Shown here in pieces: positions 1 through 9,209 of a DNA stretch of 35,980 nucleotides (within the stretch, counting starts at the first letter, position 1; each line of letters opens with the position of its first letter). The notes beneath the pieces were generated by a model. The model was given only the letters and a program-made list of their open reading frames with translations, made no database searches and was not told the DNA's origin. This DNA comes from Azophilus sp964572185 (lineage in GTDB: Bacteria; Pseudomonadota; Gammaproteobacteria; Pseudomonadales; Azotimanducaceae). The stretch covers positions 1 to 35,980 of the forward strand of contig CAZNFI010000007.1 of assembly GCA_964572185.1 (NCBI GenBank). The letters run 5' to 3'. The position numbers and the translations under genes were made by a program.

Positions 1-167
1 TGTAACGCCAACCCCGAACCGCCTGTGGTACTGTTTCTGCACCCTGACCGCCTCGGCATGGCCCATTGCCGAACGTACGTATGGCCACGCGCGCCCGCGG
101 CGTGCAAGCGCTCATGTCAGGCGGCCGCCGGGTGTTCTGAAACGCTGACACAAGTGGATCGGTCGAC
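1..167 (+). other. left edge, possible 3' end of an unseen gene
   Basis: No recognisable gene lies before the GMC oxidoreductase. One plus-strand frame is open from base 2 to a TGA at 146-148, and another is open from base 1 to 172-174. Either could be the tail of a gene starting outside the window, or chance in GC-rich DNA. I recognise no family in either translation. Confidence 0.2.
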
Positions 168-1868
168 ATGCTGATTGACTTCGCCATTACCGATGTGGGC
201 GCGACCCTGGACGCGGACCTTTGCATTGTCGGCGCCGGCGCGGCCGGCATCACCCTGGCCCGGGGATTGATGGGAAGCGGCCTGAATGTCTGCCTGCTGG
301 AAAGCGGCGGGTTCGATCACGACCCGGTCACGCAGTCGCTGGGCCTCGGCGAGAACGTTGGAATGCCCTATTACGAGTTGCGGGACAGCCGCCTGCGCTT
401 CTTTGGTGGTACCACCAACATCTGGGGCGGGCGCTGTGCTCCGTTGGATGCCATCGACTTTGAAACTCGGCAATGGGTGCCGCACAGCGGCTGGCCGATC
501 TCCAGGGAGGACCTGGCCGCCGGTTACGAGGCCGCGCACCGCGACCTGGAGATCGGGCAGTTCGAGTACGGGGAAGCGCTGCGGCAAGCGTTGTGCGCCG
601 ATGCGCCCGAGTTCGATCCCGGCCGCTTTACCACGGCGTTCTGGCGCTTCGATGAGGTCCGGGAGCGCTTCAGCGCGCGGCGCTGCCAGGACCTGCTCGA
701 TAGCAGGGACGTGCGAATTCTCATCCACGCCAATGCGGTTCACCTGCAGGCCCGGGCGAATGCCGGGAGCCTGGATCATGTGCTGATTTCCAGCCTGGGC
801 GGCCGTACCGCCAAAGTCAGGGCCAATGCCTACGTTCTCGCCTGTGGCGGCATGGAGAATGCCCGGCTGTTGCTCGTGTCACGGGACGTCGAGGCCGAAG
901 GGATCGGCAACCGGCACGATCGGGTCGGGCGCTACTTCATGGAACATGCGCACGGCCGGTTGGGGAGATTGCAGTCGGCGGCGGCATTCGAAATCTGGAA
1001 AGGTTTTCGCCGTCGTTTCCCGGAACTGTCCCTGCCTGCCGATGCAGCGCACCTGAACGGCGTGTCCGTCGCACCGGTGCTGGTGCCCGCGCCGGCGCTG
1101 CAGCGCGAGCTCGGCATACTGAACACGGCCATGACCTTCAAGGTGCAGCGGGATCCACGCCGGGGGGTCCCCGTGGTCCAGCAGATCTATCAGGACCTCA
1201 AACACCAATTGCAACCCAATCGCAGGAATCGCCACCTGTGGTACTTCTACCGCAGCCTGGCCGCCTGGTACCACAGGCGGCTGGCGGTGACGCTCACGCG
1301 CGGCCTGGTGCGCCTGCCAGGGCGGCGTCTGAGCGTCGTGATTCGTGCTGAACAGGCCCCCAACCCCGACAGCCGCATACGGCTGTCCGGCAGGAATGAT
1401 GCGCTCGGCTACCCCGGTGCCGACCTCGACTGGCAGTTCACCGAGCAGGACAAGCACACGCTCAGGCAACTGGCGATGGCGCTCGGCGCCGAGTTCGCCC
1501 GTCTCGGCTACGGGCGCTTCGAACCCGAGTCATGGTTGGATGATGGCACCCTGGCCTGGCCGGTCGACCCCACCGTGGGCAACCACCCCATTGGCGGGTA
1601 TCACCACATGGGAACGACGCGCATGAGCGATGACGCCAGAACCGGTGTGGTGGACCGGGACTGTGCCGTGCATGGCTATGCAAACCTGTACGTCGCCGGC
1701 AGTTCCGTGTTCCCGACCAGCGGCTGGGCCAATCCGACATTGACCATTGTTGCGTTGACACACCGATTGAAGGAGCACCTGGTGAAACGCCTGGTCGCGG
1801 CGCGCCGCGACAACGGTCTCGAATTGCCACAGCCGGGGCTGCAGAACCGGGAGTCAGCGGTAAGCTGA
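168..1868 (+). CDS. GMC-family FAD-dependent oxidoreductase
   Basis: Flavoprotein of 566 residues that should oxidise an alcohol or sugar-type CH-OH group; the substrate is unknown. The N-terminus carries a Rossmann FAD-binding motif GAGAAG (residues 22-27) followed by an acidic residue at the end of strand 2 (LLESG, E45). A GGTTNIWGG segment near residue 80 is typical of bacterial GMC enzymes. The C-terminal GMC domain shows HHMGTTRMS (from H479) and GWANPTLTIVAL, which in the family hold the catalytic His and His/Asn pair. No signal peptide is seen, so it is probably cytoplasmic. The start places the FAD motif at the usual distance from the N-terminus, but no strong ribosome-binding site precedes it. 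It converges on the glycerol-type ABC operon, leaving 57 bp between them. The family call is firm; the substrate is not known. Confidence 0.9.
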   Translation: MLIDFAITDVGATLDADLCIVGAGAAGITLARGLMGSGLNVCLLESGGFDHDPVTQSLGLGENVGMPYYELRDSRLRFFGGTTNIWGGRCAPLDAIDFETRQWVPHSGWPISREDLAAGYEAAHRDLEIGQFEYGEALRQALCADAPEFDPGRFTTAFWRFDEVRERFSARRCQDLLDSRDVRILIHANAVHLQARANAGSLDHVLISSLGGRTAKVRANAYVLACGGMENARLLLVSRDVEAEGIGNRHDRVGRYFMEHAHGRLGRLQSAAAFEIWKGFRRRFPELSLPADAAHLNGVSVAPVLVPAPALQRELGILNTAMTFKVQRDPRRGVPVVQQIYQDLKHQLQPNRRNRHLWYFYRSLAAWYHRRLAVTLTRGLVRLPGRRLSVVIRAEQAPNPDSRIRLSGRNDALGYPGADLDWQFTEQDKHTLRQLAMALGAEFARLGYGRFEPESWLDDGTLAWPVDPTVGNHPIGGYHHMGTTRMSDDARTGVVDRDCAVHGYANLYVAGSSVFPTSGWANPTLTIVALTHRLKEHLVKRLVAARRDNGLELPQPGLQNRESAVS

Positions 1869-1925
1869 CCCAGTCGCGCCTGAAAGGCGGCCGATTTCCC
1901 GTTGCCGGCCTGCTTCCAGGTCGAG

Positions 1926-2198
1926 TCAGCCCCTGGCCAGGACCAGTGCCGCGTAGCCCAGACTCAGCAGGCTCGCCAAGGCGAGTGGCAGATCCGTTGC
2001 CGCCAGCCACAGGATGTGGATGAAGGCGCTGCCGAGCAGGCTGATGAAGAAGCGGTCGCCGCGGGTGGTTGGAACCGGCAACAGGCCGCGGCGCTCGACG
2101 GTCGGCCGGCGCAGTTCCAGCAGGGTCATGACGGCAAGCGCCGTGAAGACGCTCGCAAAGAAGACGGCCGTCGGCCAGGTCCAGGCCATCCACGCCAT
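1926..2198 (-). CDS. DUF2160 small membrane protein of glycerol-type ABC importer
   Basis: A 90-residue integral membrane protein starting MAWMAWTWPTAVFF, with about three hydrophobic segments and the motif TVERRGLLPVPTTRGDR, which I recognise as DUF2160. In proteobacteria this family sits inside GlpSTPQV-type glycerol ABC operons, normally between the second permease and the binding-protein gene; its role is not known. The start codon overlaps the stop of the upstream permease by one base (TGATG), so translation is probably coupled. A longer frame upstream only shadows the permease gene. It is the last gene of the operon here: downstream is a convergent oxidoreductase, not the expected binding protein. 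Confidence 0.85.
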   Translation of the reverse strand: MAWMAWTWPTAVFFASVFTALAVMTLLELRRPTVERRGLLPVPTTRGDRFFISLLGSAFIHILWLAATDLPLALASLLSLGYAALVLARG

Positions 2199-2996
2199 CA
2201 GACTCTGCCCATGGCGAAGCCGGTGACCAGGTGGCGCCGCACGAACCAGACCACGGCGATACCGGGCAGGATGGTCAGTACCCCCGCGGCCGCCAGCACA
2301 CCCCAGTCGAGCCCGGCGGCGCTTACGGTGCGGGTCATCACCACCACGATGGGCTTGGCATCGCTGGCCGTCAGGGTGCGGGCGATCAGCAGTTCGACCC
2401 AACTGAACATGAAGCAGAAGAACACCGTGACGCCGATACCGCTGCGAATCACCGGGATGAAGATGCGGAGGAAGAACCAGGCGCGGGAGTGGCCGTCGAT
2501 GCGCGCCATCTCGTCCAGTTCACGGGGTACCGCCGACATGAAACCTTCCAGGATCCAGACCGCCAGCGGCACGGTGAACAGGCAGTGCGCGAGCGCCACC
2601 GCCAGGGGCGTGTCGAACAGGCCGATGGCGGAGTAGAGCTGGAAGAACGGCAGCAGGAATACGGCCGGCGGCGCCATGCGGTTGGTGAGCAGCCAGAAGA
2701 ACAGTTGCCTGTCGCCCAGAAACCGGTAGCGCGAGAACGCATAGGCCGCGGGCAGCGCGAATGCCACGGACACCGCCGTGTTGACCACCACGTAGGTCAG
2801 CGAGTTGCCGAATGCCTCGTACCAGGCTGGCGTGGTGAAGATCTCGATGAAGTTGTCGAGCGTCGGGCTTGCCGGAATCACTTCCAGTTGGCCGGTGATG
2901 TCCTGATTGCGCTTGACCGCCATGGTCAGCAGCCAGTACAGGGGCAGCAGCAGGTAGGCGCAATAGAGGTACAGCGTCCAATGCGCCTTGCGGTGG

Positions 2997-3007
<11 letters not shown>
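2198..3007 (-). CDS. glpQ: ABC transporter permease, glycerol-type (GlpQ-like)
   Basis: Inner-membrane permease of 269 residues, MalG/carbohydrate type, with about six transmembrane segments (first at LLLPLYWLLTMAV). The cytoplasmic EAA loop reads EGFMSAVPRELDEMARIDG, the site that docks the ATPase. The segment TNRMAPPAVFLLPFFQLY is characteristic of the glycerol-importer subgroup. The start is GTG and overlaps the end of the upstream permease by 11 bp; the stop overlaps the DUF2160 start. It should form the membrane pore with the GlpP-like subunit. The name follows Rhizobium glpSTPQV and is unrelated to E. coli GlpQ phosphodiesterase. Glycerol is the family expectation; another polyol is possible. 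Confidence 0.88.
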
Positions 3008-3857
<850 letters not shown>

Positions 3858-3863
3858 CGCCAG

Positions 3864-5021
3864 TCAGCCTCGAGTGCCGGCCGGGGATGACGCTCGCGTT
3901 ACCAGGCGGTCGTTGCGGAAGGCGACCAGGCGATCCGCATCGATCTGCAGGCGGGCGTCGCCGTTGCCGCTGAAGCCACGGCCCGCACCCCAACGGGAAC
4001 GGTCTTCGCCGGGCGCAGCCTGATCGGAAATTTCATTCAGCCGCTGGCGGACGTGCACGGTGGCCTCACCAAGCCGCGCGGTGACCAGCCCGACGGGCGC
4101 GCCTTCTTCGGTGCCGAGTACCCGTGTGCCCTGCACCGCGACCGGAATGCCGTTGCCGCCGTGCGCATCCGCGGCAGCGATGCTGGCCCACTCCGGCCGG
4201 AACCCGGCCACGCAGGGCCCGTCGGCGAACTCTGCGGAGGCCACCACCCGATCGCCGATGCGCAACTGCCCGCCGCTCGCCTCGGCATCGACCAGGTTCA
4301 TGCCGGGGGACCCGATGAACCGGGCGACCGCCGTGTGCGACGGCGATTGGTAGAGTGTCAGTGGCGTTCCCGTCTGCAATGCAGCGCCGCGATGCAGCAT
4401 GGTGATCCGGTCGGCGAAGGTCAGGGCTTCCGACTGGTCGTGGGTGACATAGACCATGGTCAACCCGAGTTCCTTCTGCACCGTTTTGATGGCCCGCCGC
4501 AGCCGCCACTTGGTCGCCGGTTCCACGGCGGTCAGCGGTTCGTCGAGCAGTACCACGGCCACGTCCGTGCGCGCCAGGGCACGGCCGATGGCGACCAGTT
4601 GTTTCTCGAACAGCGACAGACCCTGCGGACGTCGGTGCAGCAGGGGGGCGAGGTCCAGCAGTTCGGCAAGTTCGCCCACGCGCGTGCGGATGGCGGCTTT
4701 CGACCAGCCCCGGTTGCCGAGCGCGAAGCCGATGTTCTGCGCCACGTTCAGCGACGGGTACAGCACCGGAAACTGGAACACCTGGGCGACGTTGCGTTGC
4801 GCGCCACCCATGCCCGTGACATCCAGCCCATCGAAGCGAATGCTGCCGGACTGGGGCTTGAGCAGCCCGGCCAGCAGGTTCAGCAGCGTTGTCTTGCCGG
4901 CGCCGGAGCCGCCGAGAATGGCGTGCGCTTCGCCTTCTTGGAGTCGCAGGTCGATGCCGGCGAGCACCGTCTCCGCCTGGGTGTAGCGGTAACTCAGGCC
5001 TTCGATTTCAATGGCCGCCAT
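3864..5021 (-). CDS. glpT: ABC transporter ATPase with divergent signature motif (GlpT-like)
   Basis: Cytoplasmic ATPase of 385 residues from the MalK/UgpC group. Walker A is GGSGAGKT (37-44), Q-loop Q83, Walker B VVLLDEP (about 156-162) and the switch histidine is H194 in YVTHDQ. The ABC signature is not LSGGQ: the equivalent stretch reads LSLFEKQLVAIGRAL (135 onward). A C-terminal regulatory beta domain follows from about residue 240. The start is at MAAIEIEG; the frame stays open upstream but only by overlapping the previous gene. It overlaps the first ATPase by 14 bp. The two ATPases should form an asymmetric heterodimer. The name follows Rhizobium usage, not the E. coli glycerol-3-phosphate antiporter. 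Confidence 0.88.
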   Translation of the reverse strand: MAAIEIEGLSYRYTQAETVLAGIDLRLQEGEAHAILGGSGAGKTTLLNLLAGLLKPQSGSIRFDGLDVTGMGGAQRNVAQVFQFPVLYPSLNVAQNIGFALGNRGWSKAAIRTRVGELAELLDLAPLLHRRPQGLSLFEKQLVAIGRALARTDVAVVLLDEPLTAVEPATKWRLRRAIKTVQKELGLTMVYVTHDQSEALTFADRITMLHRGAALQTGTPLTLYQSPSHTAVARFIGSPGMNLVDAEASGGQLRIGDRVVASAEFADGPCVAGFRPEWASIAAADAHGGNGIPVAVQGTRVLGTEEGAPVGLVTARLGEATVHVRQRLNEISDQAAPGEDRSRWGAGRGFSGNGDARLQIDADRLVAFRNDRLVTRASSPAGTRG

Positions 5022-5982
5022 GGTCGGCCTGTCGCGGTTGCGGGTTGTCGAAGCGCAGCAGGTCGGCGGCATTGGCATAGAGCCTGACCGCGGAGCCCAG
5101 CGGCAGGTGCAACATGCCCGGCAACCGTGCCACCCAGTGCCTTTTCTGCACCCGGCAATGCAGCCAGGTTTCTGCCCCGCTGGTCTCGAGACCCTCCAGT
5201 TCGCCATTGAAACAGAGGTCGTCCGGGTGTCGCCGTTCGACGAACAGGTGTTCCGGGCGCAATGCCGCTCCGCTCTCCAGCACGTTGACCCCCGGGTTGC
5301 TCATCAGGTCGGCGGCGCGCATGGAGAGCGGCGCCCGGTGAACGCCCAGGGGCGTGCCGCTCTGCAATTTTTCGCGCTGGTCGAGCAGCACGACTTCATC
5401 GCCGAGATTGAAGGCGTCTTTCGGATCGGACGTCATGTACAACACCGACAGGTCGGCAGCCAGAAGGAGACTCCGGAGCTGCCCTTCGAGCTCCTCGCGC
5501 AGCTTGTAGTCCAGATTGACCAGCGGTTCGTCCATGACCAGCACGCGGCCGCCCTGAGCCAGCGCCCTGGCGATCGCCACACGCTGTTGCTGGCCGCCGG
5601 ACAGTTCGCTTGGCAGCCGTTCGAGCAGTTGCCCGATCTGCAGACGGCTGGCGAGTTCCCGTACGATTCGCCCCGTCGCTTGCGCATGCTCGCCTCGGGC
5701 GATCAAGGGCGATGCGATATTGCGGAAGACGCTCCAGTTGGGATAGTTGACGAAGGCCTGGTAGACGAGCCCGACCGGCCGGCGCCGGGCATCGTGGCGG
5801 CTGATGTCGGTGCCGTCGAGAATCAGGGTGCCGGCAGGCGATAACTCGAGACCGGCGATGGCCCGGGCCAGGCGCGTCTTGCCGGAATTGTTGCGCCCGA
5901 GCACCACCGAGATCGCCCCGGCCGGAAACGAGTGGGTAAAGGCGCGTTCTCCGCCAAGATCGAGTTCGGTAATGGCCAGCAT
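5008..5982 (-). CDS. glpS: ABC transporter ATPase lacking the switch histidine (GlpS-like)
   Basis: First gene of the operon; 324-residue ATPase. Walker A is GRNNSGKT (29-36), Q-loop Q75, signature LSGGQ (127-131) and Walker B LVMDEP (148-153), all intact. The usual switch-loop THD is replaced by TSD (S185 in YMTSDPKDA), so the catalytic His is missing. The C-terminal regulatory domain contains LRPEHLF. The start is ATG at MLAITELDLGG. An AAAAAGG stretch and TATAAA lie just upstream: either a ribosome-binding site at long spacing, or a -10 box that would make the message leaderless. It should drive import together with the second ATPase. Confidence 0.88.
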   Translation of the reverse strand: MLAITELDLGGERAFTHSFPAGAISVVLGRNNSGKTRLARAIAGLELSPAGTLILDGTDISRHDARRRPVGLVYQAFVNYPNWSVFRNIASPLIARGEHAQATGRIVRELASRLQIGQLLERLPSELSGGQQQRVAIARALAQGGRVLVMDEPLVNLDYKLREELEGQLRSLLLAADLSVLYMTSDPKDAFNLGDEVVLLDQREKLQSGTPLGVHRAPLSMRAADLMSNPGVNVLESGAALRPEHLFVERRHPDDLCFNGELEGLETSGAETWLHCRVQKRHWVARLPGMLHLPLGSAVRLYANAADLLRFDNPQPRQADHGGH

Positions 5983-5988
5983 CGGGCA

Positions 5989-6017
5989 TTTATACCTTTT
6001 TGCGGCGCGTATCTCAG
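5989..6017 (-). promoter_or_regulatory. candidate sigma70-type promoter of the glp operon
   Basis: Read on the minus strand: CTGAGA, a 17-base spacer, then TATAAA. The -35 matches TTGACA at four of six and the -10 matches TATAAT at five of six. Six bases separate the -10 from the ATG of the first ATPase gene, so initiation would fall at the start codon itself. Alternatively the AAAAAGG within the spacer is a ribosome-binding site of a longer transcript. Confidence 0.35.
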
Positions 6018-6047
6018 CGGCGCCGCGCCTGCGCTGTATCAGGGCGC

Positions 6048-6060
6048 GGTGTCGGACACC
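6048..6060. promoter_or_regulatory. 13-bp perfect palindrome, possible operator
   Basis: GGTGTCGGACACC is a perfect 6-1-6 inverted repeat 66 bp upstream of the glp operon start and about 30 bp upstream of the candidate -35. Its size and position suit a repressor or activator site. I do not recognise the regulator, and no regulator gene is adjacent. Confidence 0.25.
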
Positions 6061-6363
6061 ACGAATGCAGAGAGCCTGGTGCGATGGCGGAGCACAATCG
6101 ACGTTCGTCCGGGACCGCGAGTGCGGCCCCATTGCCCAGCCCCGGTTGCCGTTGCGCATTGCAGCGGGATGCCATGGCAGTTTCGTGAGCCGTTAGCGCG
6201 CATCGGTCACCCACTTTCGTGGCGAGGGCGTCGAGTCGGCGTCCGCAACCAGACGTTTCTCAGGCCTGCACATCTGTATGGCGCGGCGCTGGGCGCTGTC
6301 GATCTCCTGTTCACTGGCGCACGCCACTTGACGGCCGTGGAAGGCGCCGGATCTTGAACGCGC

Positions 6364-6389
6364 CGACTCGCGCGTATCGGCGCGAGTCG
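6364..6389. other. 10-bp perfect hairpin in intergenic DNA
   Basis: CGACTCGCGC and GCGCGAGTCG pair perfectly across a six-base loop (GTATCG). On the plus strand GTCAGGTTTTCC follows, a poor T-tract. No gene ends nearby on either strand, so a simple terminator role is unexplained. It could terminate an unannotated small RNA. Confidence 0.4.
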
Positions 6390-6601
6390 TCAGGTTTTCC
6401 TGCTGGCTGCTTGGTCTGACGCTGCCGGTCCTTGTGTATGTGCTCAGTTGGCAACGGGTGATCTGAAGGCTCCGCACCGCCGGCAGAGATCTTCAGCCGC
6501 TGTCCGATGAGCGTCGGGAAAGCGCAGGTTGTCTGACGATACAAATACAAAAGCGAAACTATTTTGCTTAGCATTGATTCTCGATCATTAGTGCAGACTG
6601 C

Positions 6602-8833
6602 ATGGCTGAATCATTGGACCGGCCGCAGGATCTGGTCGAGAAGCGCCGACCTTCACCTATGGTCGGCTCCGTCTGGCTTCTGCTTCTTGTACTTCTAACC
6701 CCGATTTCGCAAGGAAGCGGCGCGGAGCCGTCGAAGCCTGGCCAAACCGCCGATCGCATCGAAAACATTCTGGTCATCGGGGTCCGGCAAACTGTGCCTG
6801 GATCGGGCAGTGTGGTGGAGACACAGGAACTCGAACAGTTTGACCATACAGACATGCATCTGGTGATGTCCGCTGTGCCGGGGGTTTATGTGGTGGAAGA
6901 GGACGGATTCGGACTGCGCCCCAACATCGGCATTCGCGGCGCTGCCGCCGACCGGAGCCAGAAAATCACGATCATGGAGGACGGCGTGCTGATCGCTCCC
7001 GCCCCGTATTCCGCCCCGGCAGCCTACTATGTGCCCAATATCAGTCGGATCCGCGGGGTGGAGGTACTGAAGGGCCCGTCCGCCATCGAGCACGGTCCCC
7101 ACACCGTGGGTGGCGCGATCAACCTCGTCACCCGCGATGTGCCGGACGAGTGGCTGTCGGAACTGGATCTGAGCTTGGGAACGGATACCTTTCGCAAGGC
7201 CGCAGCCAGTCTCGGAGGCCCATTCGGACAGTCTGATTTCGCTTTTCTCCTGGAGGGGTTGCGCTATTCCAGCGACGGGTTCAAGAAACTCGATGGCGGC
7301 GGCCGCACCGGTTTCGTGCGCAACGACCTTGGCGTCAAGTTGCGTTGGGCACCTGCGGGAAAAACAGAACAGCGATTGACGTTGAAACTGGGGTTTGCGG
7401 ACGAGGACTCGGATGCAACCTACCTGGGTCTGACCGACGAGGACTTTCGCGCCGACCCGAAACGCCGCTATCGCGCGTCGAGCCTGGCCCGATTCCAGTC
7501 GGAACACTGCAACGCCCATCTCAACTACGGGGTGGCGGCCAACGGCTTCTACCTGAATGCCAAGGCCTACTGGAACCGGTTCGAGCGGCAGTGGAACAAG
7601 CTGGACGGTTTCGTGGCCGGCCGCGGCGCCTTGCGGGCCATTTTTGCAGCACCGCGCCGGTTTGCCCGCGAATACGATCTGCTGGTCGGGGCGGCGGATT
7701 CCATGGCCACGGACACGCAGACCCTGGACTTCACCAACAACTACCGCGCGTTCACATCGACGGGCGTTCAGTTCGCGGCGGAGAAGGAAGTGCACACGGG
7801 GCAGATCGGTCACAGCCTGACCCTGGGTTTGCGCCTGCATGGCGACAAGGTCGAGCGCGACCATCAGCCGCGGGGCTATCTCATGCAGGGGGGGGAACTG
7901 GTTTGGGACGGATTCGAGCGCCCCGTCAAGTTGTGGAACAGCGCCGACACCGTGGCAGTCGCGGGTTTCCTGTCCGATGAACTCAACTGGCGCGAATTTA
8001 CACTTTCGCTTGGGCTTCGTTACGAGGCCATTGACGGTGAATGGGAAGACCTGCGGCGCGATGTCCGGCGCAGGAACAAGCAGTCGGTGGTCTCGCCTGG
8101 CGTTGGTTTCCATTGGCAGGTTACCGAATCGCTGGGTCTGCTCGCCGGGGCTTACCGGGGCTTCTCGCCGGCTGGCCCGGGAGCCTCGGGCGTGGACCCT
8201 GAGCGAAGCCTGAATATTGAGTACGGCATGCGCTACCAAGCGGCACCGCTGCGCCTGGAGGCGGTGGGGTTTTTCAGCGACTACGACAACCTGCTTGGCC
8301 GCTGCCGTGTCAGCGACACCGGGTGCGAAACCGGAGAGGAGTTCAATGGGGGCCGGGTGGAGATTCAGGGTGCGGAGGTCACGGCGTCCTGGTCGGTGGC
8401 GTTGATGCCCGGTCTGGATGTCGATGCCGAGCTGGTCTATACCTACACCGATTCGGCTTTCAAGACCGGATTCCTGTCCGGCTTTTCCCAGTGGGGCCTG
8501 GTGCTCGAGGGTGACGAGCTACCTTATCTGCCCCGCCACCGCGGGCTGGCCCGATTTGGTCTGGCCGGTGCGGGCTGGGGCCTGTTTGCAGCGGTGAAAC
8601 ACCAGGTGAAAATGCGTGAGGAACCGGGTTCCGGCGCGGTTGAGCATGGGCTGCACGCCGACAGCTTCACCACCGTCGACCTGACCGCCACCTGGCAATA
8701 CCGCGAATCGACGATGCTGCAACTGGTGGTCGGCAACCTGACCAATAAAGTGGCCATTGTCTCGCACCGACCGGTTGGCGCGCGGCCCAATCGCCCCCGT
8801 TGGCTGACGTTTCGGGTGCGGCAGACCTTTTGA
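6602..8833 (+). CDS. TonB-dependent outer-membrane receptor, FecA-like
   Basis: Outer-membrane receptor of 743 residues, probably for a ferric chelate or another complexed nutrient. A signal peptide core (VWLLLLVLLTPISQGSG) is followed by a candidate TonB box (IENILVIG). The plug domain has IRGAAADRSQKITIMEDG and VEVLKGPSAIEHGPHTVGG, which resemble the FecA group. A beta-barrel follows and ends RVRQTF with the terminal Phe needed for barrel insertion. The start is at 6602; an ATG at 6659 would give a tighter signal peptide, and neither has a clear ribosome-binding site. No siderophore or TonB/ExbBD genes are in the window, so the ligand is unknown. AT-rich DNA precedes it; no convincing Fur box was seen. 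An imperfect hairpin plus T-run follows the stop. Confidence 0.92.
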   Translation: MAESLDRPQDLVEKRRPSPMVGSVWLLLLVLLTPISQGSGAEPSKPGQTADRIENILVIGVRQTVPGSGSVVETQELEQFDHTDMHLVMSAVPGVYVVEEDGFGLRPNIGIRGAAADRSQKITIMEDGVLIAPAPYSAPAAYYVPNISRIRGVEVLKGPSAIEHGPHTVGGAINLVTRDVPDEWLSELDLSLGTDTFRKAAASLGGPFGQSDFAFLLEGLRYSSDGFKKLDGGGRTGFVRNDLGVKLRWAPAGKTEQRLTLKLGFADEDSDATYLGLTDEDFRADPKRRYRASSLARFQSEHCNAHLNYGVAANGFYLNAKAYWNRFERQWNKLDGFVAGRGALRAIFAAPRRFAREYDLLVGAADSMATDTQTLDFTNNYRAFTSTGVQFAAEKEVHTGQIGHSLTLGLRLHGDKVERDHQPRGYLMQGGELVWDGFERPVKLWNSADTVAVAGFLSDELNWREFTLSLGLRYEAIDGEWEDLRRDVRRRNKQSVVSPGVGFHWQVTESLGLLAGAYRGFSPAGPGASGVDPERSLNIEYGMRYQAAPLRLEAVGFFSDYDNLLGRCRVSDTGCETGEEFNGGRVEIQGAEVTASWSVALMPGLDVDAELVYTYTDSAFKTGFLSGFSQWGLVLEGDELPYLPRHRGLARFGLAGAGWGLFAAVKHQVKMREEPGSGAVEHGLHADSFTTVDLTATWQYRESTMLQLVVGNLTNKVAIVSHRPVGARPNRPRWLTFRVRQTF

Positions 8834-8861
8834 GTGTTCTCAGGGCTTTGATCGCCAACTC

Positions 8862-8907
8862 AAGCAAAAATGCAAATGACAACGGTTTGCATTTGCTTAA
8901 CCTTTTT
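8862..8907 (+). terminator. imperfect hairpin and T-run after the TonB receptor
   Basis: Thirteen base pairs with a two-base bulge: AAGCAAAAATGCAAA pairs with TTTGCATTTGCTT across a nine-base loop, and a CCTTTTTCG run follows. It starts 28 bp after the receptor stop. The stem is AT-rich, so termination may be leaky and some transcription may continue into the two small exported genes. Confidence 0.45.
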
Positions 8908-8984
8908 CGTAATGCGCGCTGCGCGGCGAGGTAACACGTTTGCGGCATCGGTTTTTCAGCGAAAAAATTTTGCGGGAGGGCTCG

Positions 8985-9209
8985 ATGTCTGTTTGCAGCT
9001 ACCGTCTGCTGGTGCCGATTTTCCTGGCCGCACTGCTATGGTCAAGTCCGCGCAGATGCGGTGCGACAACCACCCCGTTGTACGCACCGCCGCGTGAACC
9101 CCTGGCACGATGGCCGGCTATTGACGCGGGCGACGTCGGACACATACTACGGCCTGGGTCTGTCCAATCGACGGAATCATCGGCTCCGGCAAGGTGTCAA
9201 ACAACCTGA
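8985..9209 (+). CDS. small exported protein, coupled to the next gene
   Basis: A 74-residue ORF. A strong GGGAGGG ribosome-binding site sits four bases before the ATG. The N-terminus has a hydrophobic segment (LLVPIFLAALLW) after a short polar stretch, fitting a signal peptide or membrane anchor. The rest is low in recognisable features. The stop overlaps the ATG of the following exported protein as TGATG, a translational-coupling signature that supports both starts. I recognise no family. It could also be a decayed gene or a leader; the ribosome-binding site and overlap are the only positive evidence. Confidence 0.45.
   Translation: MSVCSYRLLVPIFLAALLWSSPRRCGATTTPLYAPPREPLARWPAIDAGDVGHILRPGSVQSTESSAPARCQTT

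Larger units (their letters stand above)
5983..6601. other. 619-bp gene-free region between divergent genes
   Basis: Separates the glp operon (-) from the TonB receptor (+). Short frames on both strands have no recognisable domain and look like chance. It holds the candidate glp promoter, the 6048-6060 palindrome and the hairpin at 6364-6389. The last ~80 bases before the receptor are clearly AT-rich against the local background, fitting promoter DNA. No tRNA or known RNA was recognised. Confidence 0.6.

Noticed and set aside
5022..5207. N-terminal extension of the second ATPase
   Set aside because: This part of the frame lies inside the first ATPase gene; the ABC domain starts normally at 5021.
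6566..6592. Possible Fur box upstream of the FecA-like receptor
   Set aside because: There is a TGAT-N5-ATCA dyad, but the best alignment to the 19-bp Fur consensus matches only about half the positions.
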